Positions 8,606 to 19,689 of a stretch of 64,000 bases of DNA are shown here, piece by piece. This DNA comes from Bifidobacterium asteroides. GTDB taxonomy: Bacteria > Actinomycetota > Actinomycetes > Actinomycetales > Bifidobacteriaceae. The notes under the pieces were generated by a model. That model searched no databases. It was not told the DNA's origin and saw only the letters and a program-made list of their open reading frames with translations. Every line of letters starts with the position of its first letter. Positions within the stretch are counted from its first letter, which is position 1. The stretch covers positions 481,690-545,689 of the forward strand of contig NZ_QGLK01000004.1 in NCBI RefSeq assembly GCF_003202755.1, in the 5' to 3' direction. The position numbers were made by a program, and so were the translations under genes.

Positions 8606-9460
8606 ATGGTTCACACGCTGGTCAGTTGGAATATCGATTCGCTCAACGCCGCCCTGCTGGGCAAGAGCAGCCGCAGCGCCCTCTCCCTGAAAGTGGTGGA
8701 GACCATACGGAATCTGGATCCTGATGTCGTAGCCATCCAGGAAACCAAACTCAACGGAGATCAGAAGAAATCCGCAGGCATCCTTAAGGCACTCATGCGA
8801 TACTTCCCCGATTACCAGGAGGTGGACCGCCGCTCCGAGCCCCCGGCCCGCACAGGCTACGCAGGCACGCTCATGCTCTACCGCAAGAGCCTGCCGGAAC
8901 CTACCGTGACGCAACCCCGCATCGGCGCTCCGGACACCATGGATGACGAGGGCCGCATGCTCACTCTGGAGTTCCCGGACTGCTTCGTCACCACGGTCTA
9001 CACCCCCAATTCAGGATCGGGACTGGTCAGGCTCAAGCCGCGCGGCGTCTGGGACGATCGCTACCGTCACTACTTGCAGGAACTGGATGCCCGTAAGCCG
9101 GTCCTGGCCTGTGGTGACTTCAACGTGGCCCACGAGGAGATCGACATTGCCAACCCGGCCTCCAACCACCATTCCGCCGGCTTCACCGACCAGGAGCGCG
9201 AAAAGTTCGGCCTTCTGCTGGACGCCGGCTTCACCGACACCTTCCGAAAGATCCATGGAGATGCCGCCGGCTTCTACGATGACCACCGCAGCGTCTATAC
9301 CTGGTTCGCCCAGCGGGCCCCAAAGAGCAAGGTCAACAACTCCGGCTGGCGCATCGACTACTGGCTGACCTCCAACCGGATCGCAGATCAGGTCAGCACC
9401 AGCGAACCCGTGGACACAGGCGAACGCCAGGACCACCTGCCCATACTGCTGCGCATCTGA
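8606..9460 (+). CDS. xth: Exodeoxyribonuclease III / AP endonuclease
   Basis: Base-excision-repair nuclease that cleaves at abasic sites and removes 3' blocking groups. 284 residues of the EEP fold. Motifs in order: LVSWNIDSLNA near the N-terminus, AIQETKL with the metal-binding Glu, GRMLTLEF, CGDFNVAHEEIDIANP with Asp and Asn, and the terminal RQDHLPILL catalytic His. The ATG was chosen because GAAGGA lies nine bases upstream; an in-frame TTG at 8588 overlaps that site. Convergent with proS. Confidence 0.93.
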   Translation: MVHTLVSWNIDSLNAALLGKSSRSALSLKVVETIRNLDPDVVAIQETKLNGDQKKSAGILKALMRYFPDYQEVDRRSEPPARTGYAGTLMLYRKSLPEPTVTQPRIGAPDTMDDEGRMLTLEFPDCFVTTVYTPNSGSGLVRLKPRGVWDDRYRHYLQELDARKPVLACGDFNVAHEEIDIANPASNHHSAGFTDQEREKFGLLLDAGFTDTFRKIHGDAAGFYDDHRSVYTWFAQRAPKSKVNNSGWRIDYWLTSNRIADQVSTSEPVDTGERQDHLPILLRI

Positions 9461-9496
9461 CCGGATAGACTCCTGAAACCAAACCGATACAACCGA

Positions 9497-9548
9497 AGGG
9501 GTGGGGCCTTGGTCGCGTAGATTATGACGCGACCAAGGCCCCACCCCT
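9497..9548. terminator. Long perfect hairpin between xth and proS, probable bidirectional terminator
   Basis: Arms 9497-9518 and 9527-9548 are exact complements over 22 bp (AGGGGTGGGGCCTTGGTCGC plus two bases) around an 8-base loop. A further CAACC/GGTTG pairing lies just outside. It sits 37 bases from each of the two convergent stop codons. There is no T-run on either side. Confidence 0.65.
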
Positions 9549-9585
9549 ATTGGTTGCGAATAAGCAACTATGAGCGTGGCATAAC

Positions 9586-11400
9586 CTACTGCAAGGCTGT
9601 AATCCGATCCACGATCACCTGAGCAGCCTGATCGGCAGGAACAGCTTGCACATCCGAGCCATCGCGGTTGCGAATCTCGATGGTGCCGTTGGCGATGGTG
9701 TCGCGACCAGCGATGGCGACCAGGGGGACCCCGATCAGCTCGGCATCCTTGAACTTGACCCCTGGAGACACCTTGGGACGGTCGTCATAGATGACCTCCA
9801 CACCACGGTCCTCCAGGTCGGTGACCAGCTTCTCGGCGGCATCGAAGGCCTCCTGCTTCTTGCCGGTGGCCACCACATGGACCACGGCAGGAGCGACAGC
9901 CTTGGGCCAGGCCAGACCCTTGTCATCGTGATGCATCTCGGCAATGCAAGCCAGCACGCGAGAGATGCCGATGCCATAGCAGCCCATCCAGACCGGCACT
10001 GCCTTGCCGTTGCTGTCCAGGACCTTCAGACCCAGTGCGTCAGAGTATTTCAGTCCGAGCTGGAAGACCTGGCCAATCTCCACGCCACGCTCAAAGCTGA
10101 GCGGCCCTGAACCGTCAGGACTCATGTCCCCGTGACGGACCTCGGCAGCCTCAACCACTCCGTCGGCTTGGAAGTCACGTCCGTAGACCGCATTGGCCAG
10201 ATGCACTCCTTGGGCATCCGCACCGGTCACCCAGGCTGAGCCAGGTGCCACATGAGCATCGAGGAAGTAGCGGATATGGGCGGCAGACTCGGTGTCCGAA
10301 CGCTGAGGACCCAGAACACGGGGGCCAATATATCCCTTGACCAGCTCGGGGTGGGCAGCTAGGTCAGCTTCATTGGCCTCCTCAATCTCGGCCGGAGCGA
10401 ACTGGGCCTCCAACCGCTTCATGTCCACCTGACGATCACCCGGCAGGCCGACGGCCACCAGTTCCCGCCAGCCCTCGGGATGGTCATCATCTGCAGGATG
10501 CTTGACGGCCACAATCAGGTTCTTCAGAGTATCGGCAGCGGTCCAGTCCCGGCCATCCTCGCGAGGATGCAGCTGGTTGAACCGCTCCACCAGGGTATCG
10601 ATGGTGGTTGAGTCAGGGGTATCCAGCTCCTGCATGGCGGGAATCTTAGTGTAGTCGACGGGACCAGGACGCGGGGTGGTCAGCGCCTCCACATTCCACG
10701 CCTTCCCCGAGGGCGCCAGAGCAAAAGTGTCCTCGCCTATAGGCAACGGAGCCAGGAATTCCTCGGACTCGGATCCCCCCATGGGTCCGGAGACCGCATG
10801 GACGATTACGTAGTTGACGCCCAGACGCTTGAAGATTCGCTCATAGGCACCGCGTTCATCCTGGTAGGCCTTCTTCAGCCCCTCCTCGTCCACGGTGAAC
10901 GAGTAAGCGTCCTTCATGATGAACTCGCGACCCCTGATCAGCCCTGCGCGGGGACGGAACTCGTCGCGGTACTTGGTCTGAATCTGGTAAAGAACCACCG
11001 GCAGGTCCTTGTATGAAGAGTACATGTCCTTGACCAAAAGGGTGAACATCTCCTCATGGGTAGGAGCCAGCAGGTAGTCGGCGCCGTGCCTGTCCTGGAG
11101 GCGAAAGAGATTCTCACCGTACTCCTCCCAGCGGTGGGTGGCCTCGTAGGGCTCGCGAGGCAACAGGGCCGGGAAGTGGACCTCCTGGGCGCCGATGCCG
11201 TCGATCTCCTCCCGAACCACGGCCTGGACCTTGTCGAGGACTTTCAGACCCAGTGGCAGCCAAGTGAAGATGCCCGGGGCCACCTTGCGGACGTATCCTG
11301 CCCGCTGCAGGAGTTTGGCCGAGTCCACATCGGCGTCGGCCGGATCCTCTCTGAGGGTCCGCAAAAAGAGGGTTGACATGCGCATGGCTTTGGTTCTCAT
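9586..11400 (-). CDS. proS: Prolyl-tRNA synthetase (bacterial type)
   Basis: Charges tRNA-Pro. About 600 residues. Class II motifs are clear: motif 1 around [17 protein letters not shown], motif 2 in [22 protein letters not shown], and motif 3 near the C-terminal catalytic block ([20 protein letters not shown]), followed by the anticodon-binding domain. The roughly 180-residue insertion between motifs 2 and 3 is the editing domain of the bacterial form. The start is uncertain. ATG 11400 has GGGAGG only one base upstream. ATG 11385 and 11379 give N-termini [10 protein letters not shown] and MSTLFLRT that resemble other actinobacterial ProS. The frame is open to a GTG at 11505. Confidence 0.95.
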   Translation of the reverse strand: MRTKAMRMSTLFLRTLREDPADADVDSAKLLQRAGYVRKVAPGIFTWLPLGLKVLDKVQAVVREEIDGIGAQEVHFPALLPREPYEATHRWEEYGENLFRLQDRHGADYLLAPTHEEMFTLLVKDMYSSYKDLPVVLYQIQTKYRDEFRPRAGLIRGREFIMKDAYSFTVDEEGLKKAYQDERGAYERIFKRLGVNYVIVHAVSGPMGGSESEEFLAPLPIGEDTFALAPSGKAWNVEALTTPRPGPVDYTKIPAMQELDTPDSTTIDTLVERFNQLHPREDGRDWTAADTLKNLIVAVKHPADDDHPEGWRELVAVGLPGDRQVDMKRLEAQFAPAEIEEANEADLAAHPELVKGYIGPRVLGPQRSDTESAAHIRYFLDAHVAPGSAWVTGADAQGVHLANAVYGRDFQADGVVEAAEVRHGDMSPDGSGPLSFERGVEIGQVFQLGLKYSDALGLKVLDSNGKAVPVWMGCYGIGISRVLACIAEMHHDDKGLAWPKAVAPAVVHVVATGKKQEAFDAAEKLVTDLEDRGVEVIYDDRPKVSPGVKFKDAELIGVPLVAIAGRDTIANGTIEIRNRDGSDVQAVPADQAAQVIVDRITALQ

Positions 11401-11882
11401 ACCTCCCAAAGATATGCGCGCAAAGGGACAAGCAGCCATAGAGAACGGCTTATGGCAATTTGTTGAAAGCCAGCCATAAACCCCTATGATTATGGACGCT
11501 TTCACAGAGAAAGTCGCTATGGTCGCATACGGCCGCTCGACAACGTCGAGGACGAACCACCCTCAAAAAACAATGCTCGCCTGGACACCATTTCGAAGAT
11601 GAGGCGGTGGGTTGACTCGCGCTCACCGCTAGCAGATGGAGGCTCTTGAAAACCAACATTATTCATCGCGCCAATCATACGTAGTTCTGGCGGCCACGCC
11701 CCGGATCATCACTTGAGATTAATCATGACGCTGCAGAACACCGCGATTGCATCTTCTTTGAACATTTCCGGACACCGTTCATGCGCCTTGCCAAGCACAT
11801 CGATTTGACTCAAGCAGTTATGTAATGTACGTTTGATTTAACTTTGGAGTAAAGGTTCAACTTTTATTAGTTTGGTTCAACG
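11401..11882. other. AT-richer gene-poor stretch before the ABC operon
   Basis: No convincing gene. It holds a short dyad (CTCGAC/GTCGAG near 11535), a TTGACT at 11805-11810 with only a weak -10 (TACGTT at 11828), and a 27-codon frame at 11725-11808 with one Cys and a Ser/Thr-rich C-terminus but no good ribosome-binding site. The ABC operon promoter should lie here. Confidence 0.5.
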
Positions 11883-12665
11883 GTGAATTATAAAGTAGAC
11901 GTTTCCCTCTCGCACGTGTCTTTCTCCTACGGCCGTAAACAGGCGTTGTCGGATGTGTCCTTGAACTTCGGCAATGGCGTATTCGGGCTCTTGGGTCCCA
12001 ATGGTGCCGGCAAGACGACGCTGATGAATATTGTGACCACCTTGTCGCGTCCTTCCTCGGGCAGTGTAAGGATAGCCAGGGCGAATGTGCTGACAAGCGC
12101 TGGACGACGTCGGGCCAGGAGCCGGATCGGATATTTGCCGCAATCGTTCGAGTTGATGAATGCTTCCAGCCTAATGCGCAATGTACGGTACGCCGCATGG
12201 GCGCGCGGTCTGTCCTGGAAAGCTTCCTGCGATGCAGCGGTGTGGGCTCTGGAGCAGGTGGAATTGTCCGGGGAAGCTCGCCACCCGGTGCGCAGCCTGT
12301 CCGGTGGCATGCGTCAACGGGCGGGCATCGCGTGTGCAATTGTCGCCCGTCCCGACGTGCTTGTCTTGGACGAACCGACCGTTGGCCTTGATCCGGTGCA
12401 GCGCATTGAGGTGCGTAAATTCCTCGACGCATATGCGGACAGCCATACAGTGCTGGTGAGCACGCATTTGGTCGAGGATCTGGCCGCAATCGCCGACCGC
12501 GTGCTGGTACTCGACCACGGGCATCTGCTCCTGGACGGACGCATGGATGATCTCGCCGCCTTGGCCGATCCTGAGGATTCAATGGCATCGCCTTGGGAAT
12601 CCGGTTATCGACGGCTGCTGACGGGATCCGGACACCTGCCATTCGACCAGGGTGAGGTCACATGA
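11883..12665 (+). CDS. ABC transporter ATP-binding protein (exporter type)
   Basis: 260 residues. Walker A GPNGAGKTTLMN lies at about residue 38, the Q-loop in IGYLPQSFELM, the signature LSGGMRQRAGIA, Walker B VLVLDEPTVGLDP, and the H-loop VLVSTHLVED. Sequence style is that of ABC-2/bacteriocin-immunity-type ATPases. The GTG start has no clear Shine-Dalgarno sequence. The stop overlaps the next ATG in ATGATG (TGA 12663-12665, ATG 12662-12664), so translation is coupled to the following membrane gene. It supplies energy for whatever the two downstream membrane proteins move; the substrate is unknown. Confidence 0.9.
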   Translation: MNYKVDVSLSHVSFSYGRKQALSDVSLNFGNGVFGLLGPNGAGKTTLMNIVTTLSRPSSGSVRIARANVLTSAGRRRARSRIGYLPQSFELMNASSLMRNVRYAAWARGLSWKASCDAAVWALEQVELSGEARHPVRSLSGGMRQRAGIACAIVARPDVLVLDEPTVGLDPVQRIEVRKFLDAYADSHTVLVSTHLVEDLAAIADRVLVLDHGHLLLDGRMDDLAALADPEDSMASPWESGYRRLLTGSGHLPFDQGEVT

Positions 12666-14164
12666 TGGCCCGTCTGCTCAATCCCTTGTCACCTGTGAGC
12701 TCGCTGGTGTTCTTTCTGTCAATGATGGCATATCCGGCCGCATTATCGGTGCGCAACTACGGAGTCGGCCAATCAGATGCGTCCCCGTGGGCATTGACAG
12801 ATGCGGCCTTGCAGTTCGACCTGACCTGGATGCATCTGGTGACGGATGTAATCGCCTGCATGTTCGGCGCATGGAGCGCCTGGAAAGCGTGTTCCCCGCG
12901 GTCCATGGTCGCGCCGCCCTGGATCGGGGGCCCGTCTGTCCGCAGGTATGGCGTGCCTGTCCTCAAGGGTGCCGCATTGGGTTCCCTGGCCTATGCGGCA
13001 GGTTGTCTTCCCGCCATCGTCCAGACACTGCGGTTCACAGGCGGATCGGTTCCCGTGGGAGCCTTGCTCATGGGTATGGCAGTGCCGGCGGCCATGTTCG
13101 CTCTCGGCTATGCGCTCGGGGCCATCATGGGCAGCCGCTGGTCCCTGGTGCCGGCCACGCTTTTGCCTGCCGCCCTGTGTTGGGGCAGCTTAGTGCTGCT
13201 GATGCCGCGCATACCCAAGGGTGACGTGTTTCCCCGAGCCTGGGGGTCGCCGCTGGCCGTGGTGATGCCGATGATGGACACGGGCATCGGTGCCGAGCCG
13301 GGACTCAGTATTAACCTTTCAGCGGTGACAGTGCGCTGGATCTTGGTCGCAGTAGTGCTGGCCGCATCCACAGCGGCATGCATGCTGACCGCACACCAGT
13401 GGCGGCCCGGCCTGTCATGGATAGTCGCCCCATTGGCTGTGCTTCTTTTAGTTCCGACTGCTGCCGGGGGCCTGGTAGCCATGTCCGGCCCGGCGGAATG
13501 GCGACGGTCCGCTCCGTTCACCCCAGTGTGCAAAAGCATAGACGGCGTGCCGCTGTCAGTGTGCTCCCACCCGGATGATGGCGCCCACCTGAGACGCTAC
13601 ATGCGATATATGCGGTCGGTCGCCTCATGGTTCCCCAAGGACAGTGTGGAAGGCAGCTCGGGTCTTGTGCTTTTGCTGGGCAACGCCTTTACGCCTACGT
13701 CCCACGGCCAGGCGTGGAATCTCACCGGCCAAGGCCTGGCCGAACTGGAACACTTGGGCGGCAAGAAGATACAGATAATGACCGACACAGTCACCGAACG
13801 CACTGGACGATACAGTGACCTAGCTGATGTCACACAGGCCATCGTGAAGGAATTTATTCATGCCGACTGCGCGGCTACCGCACTTAAAAACGTGTATAAA
13901 CAACGGACATTGGATGATGGTGCCAGCGTGTCCGCCTTCGTGCTGGAGCAGTTGCCCCAGCGCATGAGAGAGACCGTCTACGAGTCGCTGGGCGGAGGAA
14001 GCGCAATCTCTGGGTTGGGAAGCGCCCGAGGCCCCGCCGCCGATCTGCTCAACGATGCCACTAATGAAGAGTTCCATGCCTATGTGCGTCGCAACCTCTC
14101 TGGGCTCGAACGCTGCACCGTCACGCCGTCCGATGTCATCAATGATCTGGGGAAGAACCACTGA
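12662..14164 (+). CDS. ABC transporter membrane subunit with large C-terminal extracytoplasmic domain
   Basis: 500 residues. About seven hydrophobic segments fill residues 10-275 (for example VTDVIACMFGAWSAW and VRWILVAVVLAASTAACML). A soluble region of about 220 residues follows, with no further membrane span. Given the even or odd span count it may face outside. That region begins with two nearby cysteines (VCKSIDGVPLSVCSHPDDG), which could form a disulfide. No HExxH or other catalytic motif was found. Overlaps both neighbours by a few bases. The layout resembles uncharacterised actinobacterial ABC permeases with a Cys-containing tail domain; no named family was recognised with confidence. 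Confidence 0.75.
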   Translation: MMARLLNPLSPVSSLVFFLSMMAYPAALSVRNYGVGQSDASPWALTDAALQFDLTWMHLVTDVIACMFGAWSAWKACSPRSMVAPPWIGGPSVRRYGVPVLKGAALGSLAYAAGCLPAIVQTLRFTGGSVPVGALLMGMAVPAAMFALGYALGAIMGSRWSLVPATLLPAALCWGSLVLLMPRIPKGDVFPRAWGSPLAVVMPMMDTGIGAEPGLSINLSAVTVRWILVAVVLAASTAACMLTAHQWRPGLSWIVAPLAVLLLVPTAAGGLVAMSGPAEWRRSAPFTPVCKSIDGVPLSVCSHPDDGAHLRRYMRYMRSVASWFPKDSVEGSSGLVLLLGNAFTPTSHGQAWNLTGQGLAELEHLGGKKIQIMTDTVTERTGRYSDLADVTQAIVKEFIHADCAATALKNVYKQRTLDDGASVSAFVLEQLPQRMRETVYESLGGGSAISGLGSARGPAADLLNDATNEEFHAYVRRNLSGLERCTVTPSDVINDLGKNH

Positions 14165-14943
14165 TGGGCGGCCGGCATCGACGCGGCTCCTTGAAAGGCG
14201 AAATCTTGGTCGGATGGCTGGCTGGACGCCGCCCATGGGCGGCCTTGGCATTCGTCGTGATGGCTGCAACCGTGCCCTTCCTGCTTGCCTCCGCCTCGGC
14301 CTCCGCTACCGGCGGGGAGATCTATGCCCGGCCAGCCTATTATGGGTACGTCTGCGTTCCTGATCCACATGCAGCGGTATTCAACGACGCCGTGCATACC
14401 CAATGCCCACAAGGCAAAAGCGCCGTGCCCAGTATGGTGCCCATGGCCGAGCTGGCCTACGCGGCGTTCATCGCGTGCGCCTTGGTCATGCTTGCCCCGC
14501 TTATGCCCACCTGGGAGCGCCTGAACCTGGCACGCGTCCGTTGGCGAGCCCTGGCCGCAGGGATAGGCGTGCTGATGCTGCCGTTTCTTCTCAGCTTTCT
14601 CCTTACCGTACCGGACTCCCACGGCGGCCCAACCAGCGTACAGTCGCTGCTCAGACTGGCTGTCTGCAATGGCTTGGTCGACGCATCCTTGGTCATGCTC
14701 GGCATCGCATTGCTTGGTCGTTTCTACGGGCTTGGCCTGGGCGTAGGGCTGGCAGTGATCAATATCGCCAGCCAAGGCATGCAGATAGGCATGGGAATGA
14801 CGCTCCGTCTGTACCCCGAAGACATCAAACCGCCCATTCCTGGGCAGGGGACTTGGGCGGCGATTGCAGCGGTCTTGACAGTCTTCGCCGTCTTACTCTG
14901 GACGGTCACCGGAGGCCGGGGAATGATCTTGGACAAAAAATAA
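14164..14943 (+). CDS. Second ABC transporter membrane subunit, hypothetical
   Basis: 259 residues with about six hydrophobic segments (about 22-45, 100-122, 128-150, 165-185, 190-210 and 230-250). A loop after the first span contains two Cys (YGYVCVPDPHAA and HTQCPQGKSA), echoing the paired cysteines of the preceding protein. The ATG shares a base with the upstream TGA (14162-14164), so the three genes are translationally coupled. It probably forms a heterodimeric membrane channel with the preceding subunit. No sequence family was recognised. Confidence 0.7.
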   Translation: MGGRHRRGSLKGEILVGWLAGRRPWAALAFVVMAATVPFLLASASASATGGEIYARPAYYGYVCVPDPHAAVFNDAVHTQCPQGKSAVPSMVPMAELAYAAFIACALVMLAPLMPTWERLNLARVRWRALAAGIGVLMLPFLLSFLLTVPDSHGGPTSVQSLLRLAVCNGLVDASLVMLGIALLGRFYGLGLGVGLAVINIASQGMQIGMGMTLRLYPEDIKPPIPGQGTWAAIAAVLTVFAVLLWTVTGGRGMILDKK

Positions 14944-15216
14944 AGAGCCAGCACAACTGCTTGTGAGATGTGTGAGACCCTGCCAACTTTAACGGCGCAG
15001 GAGTTTGTCCGAGTTCACCTGGTCGTCAACCGGATTTACGTATATGTCCCGTATGACCGAACCCGAAACCAAACGGCACATACCGGAAAAGGTCGTTAAA
15101 TCCTCAACTTGACATCCGGCATCTCTCCAGCATTACCCTCCCCCATAAAGAGGGCCAAGATATGATGGTTGTATATCGAACAGGTTTTCTGATTTACAAG
15201 GACAAGGCGGGCACCT

Positions 15217-15687
15217 ATGTCATCAGAGCCAGGTGTGACCATCCAGACCTTTACCAACCTTGACGCAGAGCACATGACACTCCTCCTGGAGGCCGATCCT
15301 TCAGAACTGATAATCCGTGACGTTTTCACCCATTCCTGTGCTTATGAAATCCGAGTGGAACACGCTCTGACTGGTGTCATGCTGCTTGTCAGACCAAACA
15401 CGGATACCTTGGAAATCGCCAATATCAGTGTGGGCCGTGCTTATCGCCGACAGGGACTTGGAAGCAGATTAATAGACCGAGCCAAGATGGAGACCGTCAG
15501 GCTGGGTCTGAGAAGATTGGAAGTAGGCACCGGATCCACCAGTTTTGAGGCCCTTTGCTTCTACCAAACATGCGGGTTTCGCATGGACCGCATTGAACGG
15601 GATTATTTTGTAGACCGCTACCAGCAGCCCATTGTCGAGAACGGAATCATCCTGAGAGACATGGTCCGCCTGTCATGGTGCCTCTAG
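15217..15687 (+). CDS. GNAT-family N-acetyltransferase
   Basis: 156 residues. The acetyl-CoA pyrophosphate-binding motif A is RRQGLGSRLIDRA at about residue 86, preceded by LEIANISVGRAY. A C-terminal FYQTCGFRMDRIERDYF block completes the fold. The substrate cannot be told. A ribosome-binding site (ACAAGG) precedes the ATG. The 273 bases upstream hold TTGACA at 15109-15114 with only a poor -10 partner. Convergent with the helicase gene. Confidence 0.85.
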   Translation: MSSEPGVTIQTFTNLDAEHMTLLLEADPSELIIRDVFTHSCAYEIRVEHALTGVMLLVRPNTDTLEIANISVGRAYRRQGLGSRLIDRAKMETVRLGLRRLEVGTGSTSFEALCFYQTCGFRMDRIERDYFVDRYQQPIVENGIILRDMVRLSWCL

Positions 15688-15732
15688 CGACCCGGATGAC
15701 TACACCGGATCAAGACCGGTAAAGGCGACCAA

Positions 15733-17139
15733 TCAGAAAAGTTCGTCCTGGCTGAATTCGTCTTCTGGTTCCTGACCGACGGCGCGCTTGGTGAAGGACT
15801 CAGGACCCTCATCCTTCAGACGGGCGCAGGCCGCCTTGGACTCGGCCCTCAATCCCGCATCCAGAACGACGGCATCGGGAGAGACCAGGAAGGCATGCTC
15901 ATTGATGCCCGTCAGGTAGAGCCCATCCAGGCTTTCCACACGGGAGAGGGCCACGTAGCCCATCCCCGGCGCGAAGGTCCGTCTCAGATCCATGACCGCC
16001 CTGTCCAGGGTCATTCCCTGGGACTTGTGGATGGTGATCCCCCAGGCGCAGCGAAGCGGCACCTGGTTGACGGCGGCCAAGACAGTGTCCCCATCCATGG
16101 TCTCCCAGGCGGCCGGCTTCATGGTGACTATGTTGCCGTTCTGGAAGGAGACGATCGGCCATCCCCCCTTGGCCGAGCTGGTGAATCCGCTGACTGTACC
16201 TATAGAGCCGTTGACATATTGATGGTCCTGGTCGTTGCGCAGGGCCATGACTGCGGCTCCGGTCTTCAGGGCCAGATCCTCGGGGGCCAGCATGTTCTTC
16301 TTCAGCCGCTCCACCAGTCTGGCCTCGCCTCGGGATGTGGCCTGGTAATGGTGGGCCTCTTCGTCGATGGCGGCCAGGCGCTGGTCGTTGAGCGTGTCAG
16401 CCTGCTTGTTGACCGGGAAGAGGTGGACTGCCACCTGACCGGGTGTGGGCACTGCGCCGACGCGGGAGGCCAGGACCTCATGGTCCTCCTGGGTGACGCC
16501 GCCCTCCCTGATGTCAGTCAAGACAGTCAACAGCTGGCCATCGTCCTGGCGATGCTGCTCGGTCAAGTAACAGACGACCGGGTCCAGGTCCTGCCAGACC
16601 AGTGATTCGGTGACGAACCCGTCCGGGTCCTTGCCGGCCTGGGCATAGCGTTCCCGGGCAGCCTGGAATTCAGGGCTGGGCAGTATTCCTGCAGCTCGGT
16701 TGGATCGAGTCACCGGCGGCAGCTGGAAAAAGTCCCCGGAAAGAACCACTTGGAGCCCTCCGAATGGTTCGGGGCTGTGACGAACCGCCCGACAGGCCTG
16801 GTCGACCATGTCGAAGAGCCAGGCATGCATCATGGAGACCTCATCGATGATCAGGATGTCGGTGCCTTCGATCTGTCTACGACGGCGGGTCTTGATCCGC
16901 TTCATGAGTGATTCGGTCATGCAGGTGGCGATTCCCACACCGCTCCAGGAATGGATGGTCTGGCCGTTGATGTGTGTGGCGGCGATGCCGGTCGAAGCGG
17001 TCACCGCCACAACCGCTCCGGCCTGACGAGCCTGGGCGACGAACTCATTGAGCACAAAGGTCTTGCCTGACCCGGGAGCGCCTGTGATGAAGGCATTGGC
17101 CCCCGCACTCAATATGGTCAAGGCTTCGGATTGCTGCAT
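15733..17139 (-). CDS. Pif1-like superfamily 1B DNA helicase
   Basis: 468 residues. Walker A GAPGSGKTFVLNEF lies near residue 20, followed by a Pif1/RecD-type motif Ia (TASTGIAATHINGQTIHSWS), Walker B ILIIDEVSMM, motif III LQVVLSGDFFQLPPV, and the C-terminal RecA-like block (GITIHKSQGMTLDRAV and GYVALSRVESLDGLYL). These define the 5'-3' Pif1 helicases that unwind structured DNA such as G-quadruplexes and act at stalled forks. The start was set at MQQSEAL; GGAGG is only one base upstream, so an earlier start (frame open to 17211, overlapping orn) is possible. It follows orn by 40 bases and is probably co-transcribed. Confidence 0.9.
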   Translation of the reverse strand: MQQSEALTILSAGANAFITGAPGSGKTFVLNEFVAQARQAGAVVAVTASTGIAATHINGQTIHSWSGVGIATCMTESLMKRIKTRRRRQIEGTDILIIDEVSMMHAWLFDMVDQACRAVRHSPEPFGGLQVVLSGDFFQLPPVTRSNRAAGILPSPEFQAARERYAQAGKDPDGFVTESLVWQDLDPVVCYLTEQHRQDDGQLLTVLTDIREGGVTQEDHEVLASRVGAVPTPGQVAVHLFPVNKQADTLNDQRLAAIDEEAHHYQATSRGEARLVERLKKNMLAPEDLALKTGAAVMALRNDQDHQYVNGSIGTVSGFTSSAKGGWPIVSFQNGNIVTMKPAAWETMDGDTVLAAVNQVPLRCAWGITIHKSQGMTLDRAVMDLRRTFAPGMGYVALSRVESLDGLYLTGINEHAFLVSPDAVVLDAGLRAESKAACARLKDEGPESFTKRAVGQEPEDEFSQDELF

Positions 17140-17179
17140 GCCTCCATGGTGCCACGTCAGAGGTACATGGCCACGCCTG

Positions 17180-17881
17180 TCAGTAGTCGGTCTTCTCAGG
17201 CTTGTTGGCATCCTCTACCGGATCGCCGGACTCTTCGTAGTGGCGCAGAAGGCTGGTCTGCTCGATCTGTTCCGCTCCGGCTTTGGACTGCGCCCCGTCA
17301 GGTCCGGGAGCCGGAAGGAAGAACATGGAGCGGTAGTAGCGCAGTTCGTCCATGGACTCGATGATGTCGGCCAGGGCCCTGTGGCCGCCGTGCTTGGCCG
17401 GCTTGTTCTTGTAGACGTCCGGATACCAGCGGCGGGACAGCTCCTTGAGGGTGCTCACATCGATGACCCGGTAGTGCAGAAGAGCCATCAAGTCGGGCAT
17501 GTACCTATCAAGGAACTTCTTGTCGGAACCTACCGAGTTGCCAGCCAGATGGGCCTTGCCGTTCTTGGGCAGGAAGGGCTTGACGTACTCGATTACCTGA
17601 CGCTGGGCCTCCTCAAGGTCCAGGCCGGTTTTCATCTCTTCGATCAGGCCGGAGGAGGTGTGCATCTTCCTGACGAAATCCCCCATATGATCCAGGGCCG
17701 CCTGGGAGGGCTTGATGACCAGGTCGATGCCCTTGTCCAGAACTTTCATGTTGAAGTCGGTGGGTACCACAGAGACCTCGCACAGCTCGTCATGGAAGAT
17801 ATCCAGACCGGTCATCTCACAGTCTATCCAGATCATGCGGGATTCCTCCGCCGAGAAAGTCAGATCATTCTTATCACTCAT
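17180..17881 (-). CDS. orn: Oligoribonuclease
   Basis: 3'-5' exoribonuclease degrading 2-5-nt RNA and pGpG. 233 residues, longer than the E. coli enzyme (181) because of a Pro/Glu-rich C-terminal tail of about 30 residues. DEDDh motifs are present: [11 protein letters not shown] (Asp and Glu), [16 protein letters not shown] (Asp), and [13 protein letters not shown] (His and Asp). Confidence 0.95.
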   Translation of the reverse strand: MSDKNDLTFSAEESRMIWIDCEMTGLDIFHDELCEVSVVPTDFNMKVLDKGIDLVIKPSQAALDHMGDFVRKMHTSSGLIEEMKTGLDLEEAQRQVIEYVKPFLPKNGKAHLAGNSVGSDKKFLDRYMPDLMALLHYRVIDVSTLKELSRRWYPDVYKNKPAKHGGHRALADIIESMDELRYYRSMFFLPAPGPDGAQSKAGAEQIEQTSLLRHYEESGDPVEDANKPEKTDY

Positions 17882-18024
17882 CTGTACGCCTTTCAGATCC
17901 GGGTTGCCTCCCGGATCGCTCCTTCCGCCGCCTTGGACGGAACATTACAAGATATCGCCAGCACGTGACCGGCGGAGGGGTCGTCAGCCCGGCCGTCCGG
18001 ACCGTAACTGACATGAGATATGCA

Positions 18025-18058
18025 ATCGGCGCAGGTCCTGATGAGATCCTGCGCCGAT
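18025..18058 (-). terminator. Hairpin downstream of guaB
   Basis: Perfect 11-bp stem (ATCGGCGCAGG at 18025-18035 with 18048-18058) and 12-base loop, 18 bases after the guaB stop codon. No clear T-run follows. Confidence 0.5.
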
Positions 18059-18075
18059 CACCTGCCTATGTAGGC

Positions 18076-19632
<1,557 letters not shown>

Positions 19633-19689
19633 CTACAAGTGCTTCTTGACCGTTCGCGGTGCCGTGTCCGTACTATTTCATCCAGTGAA

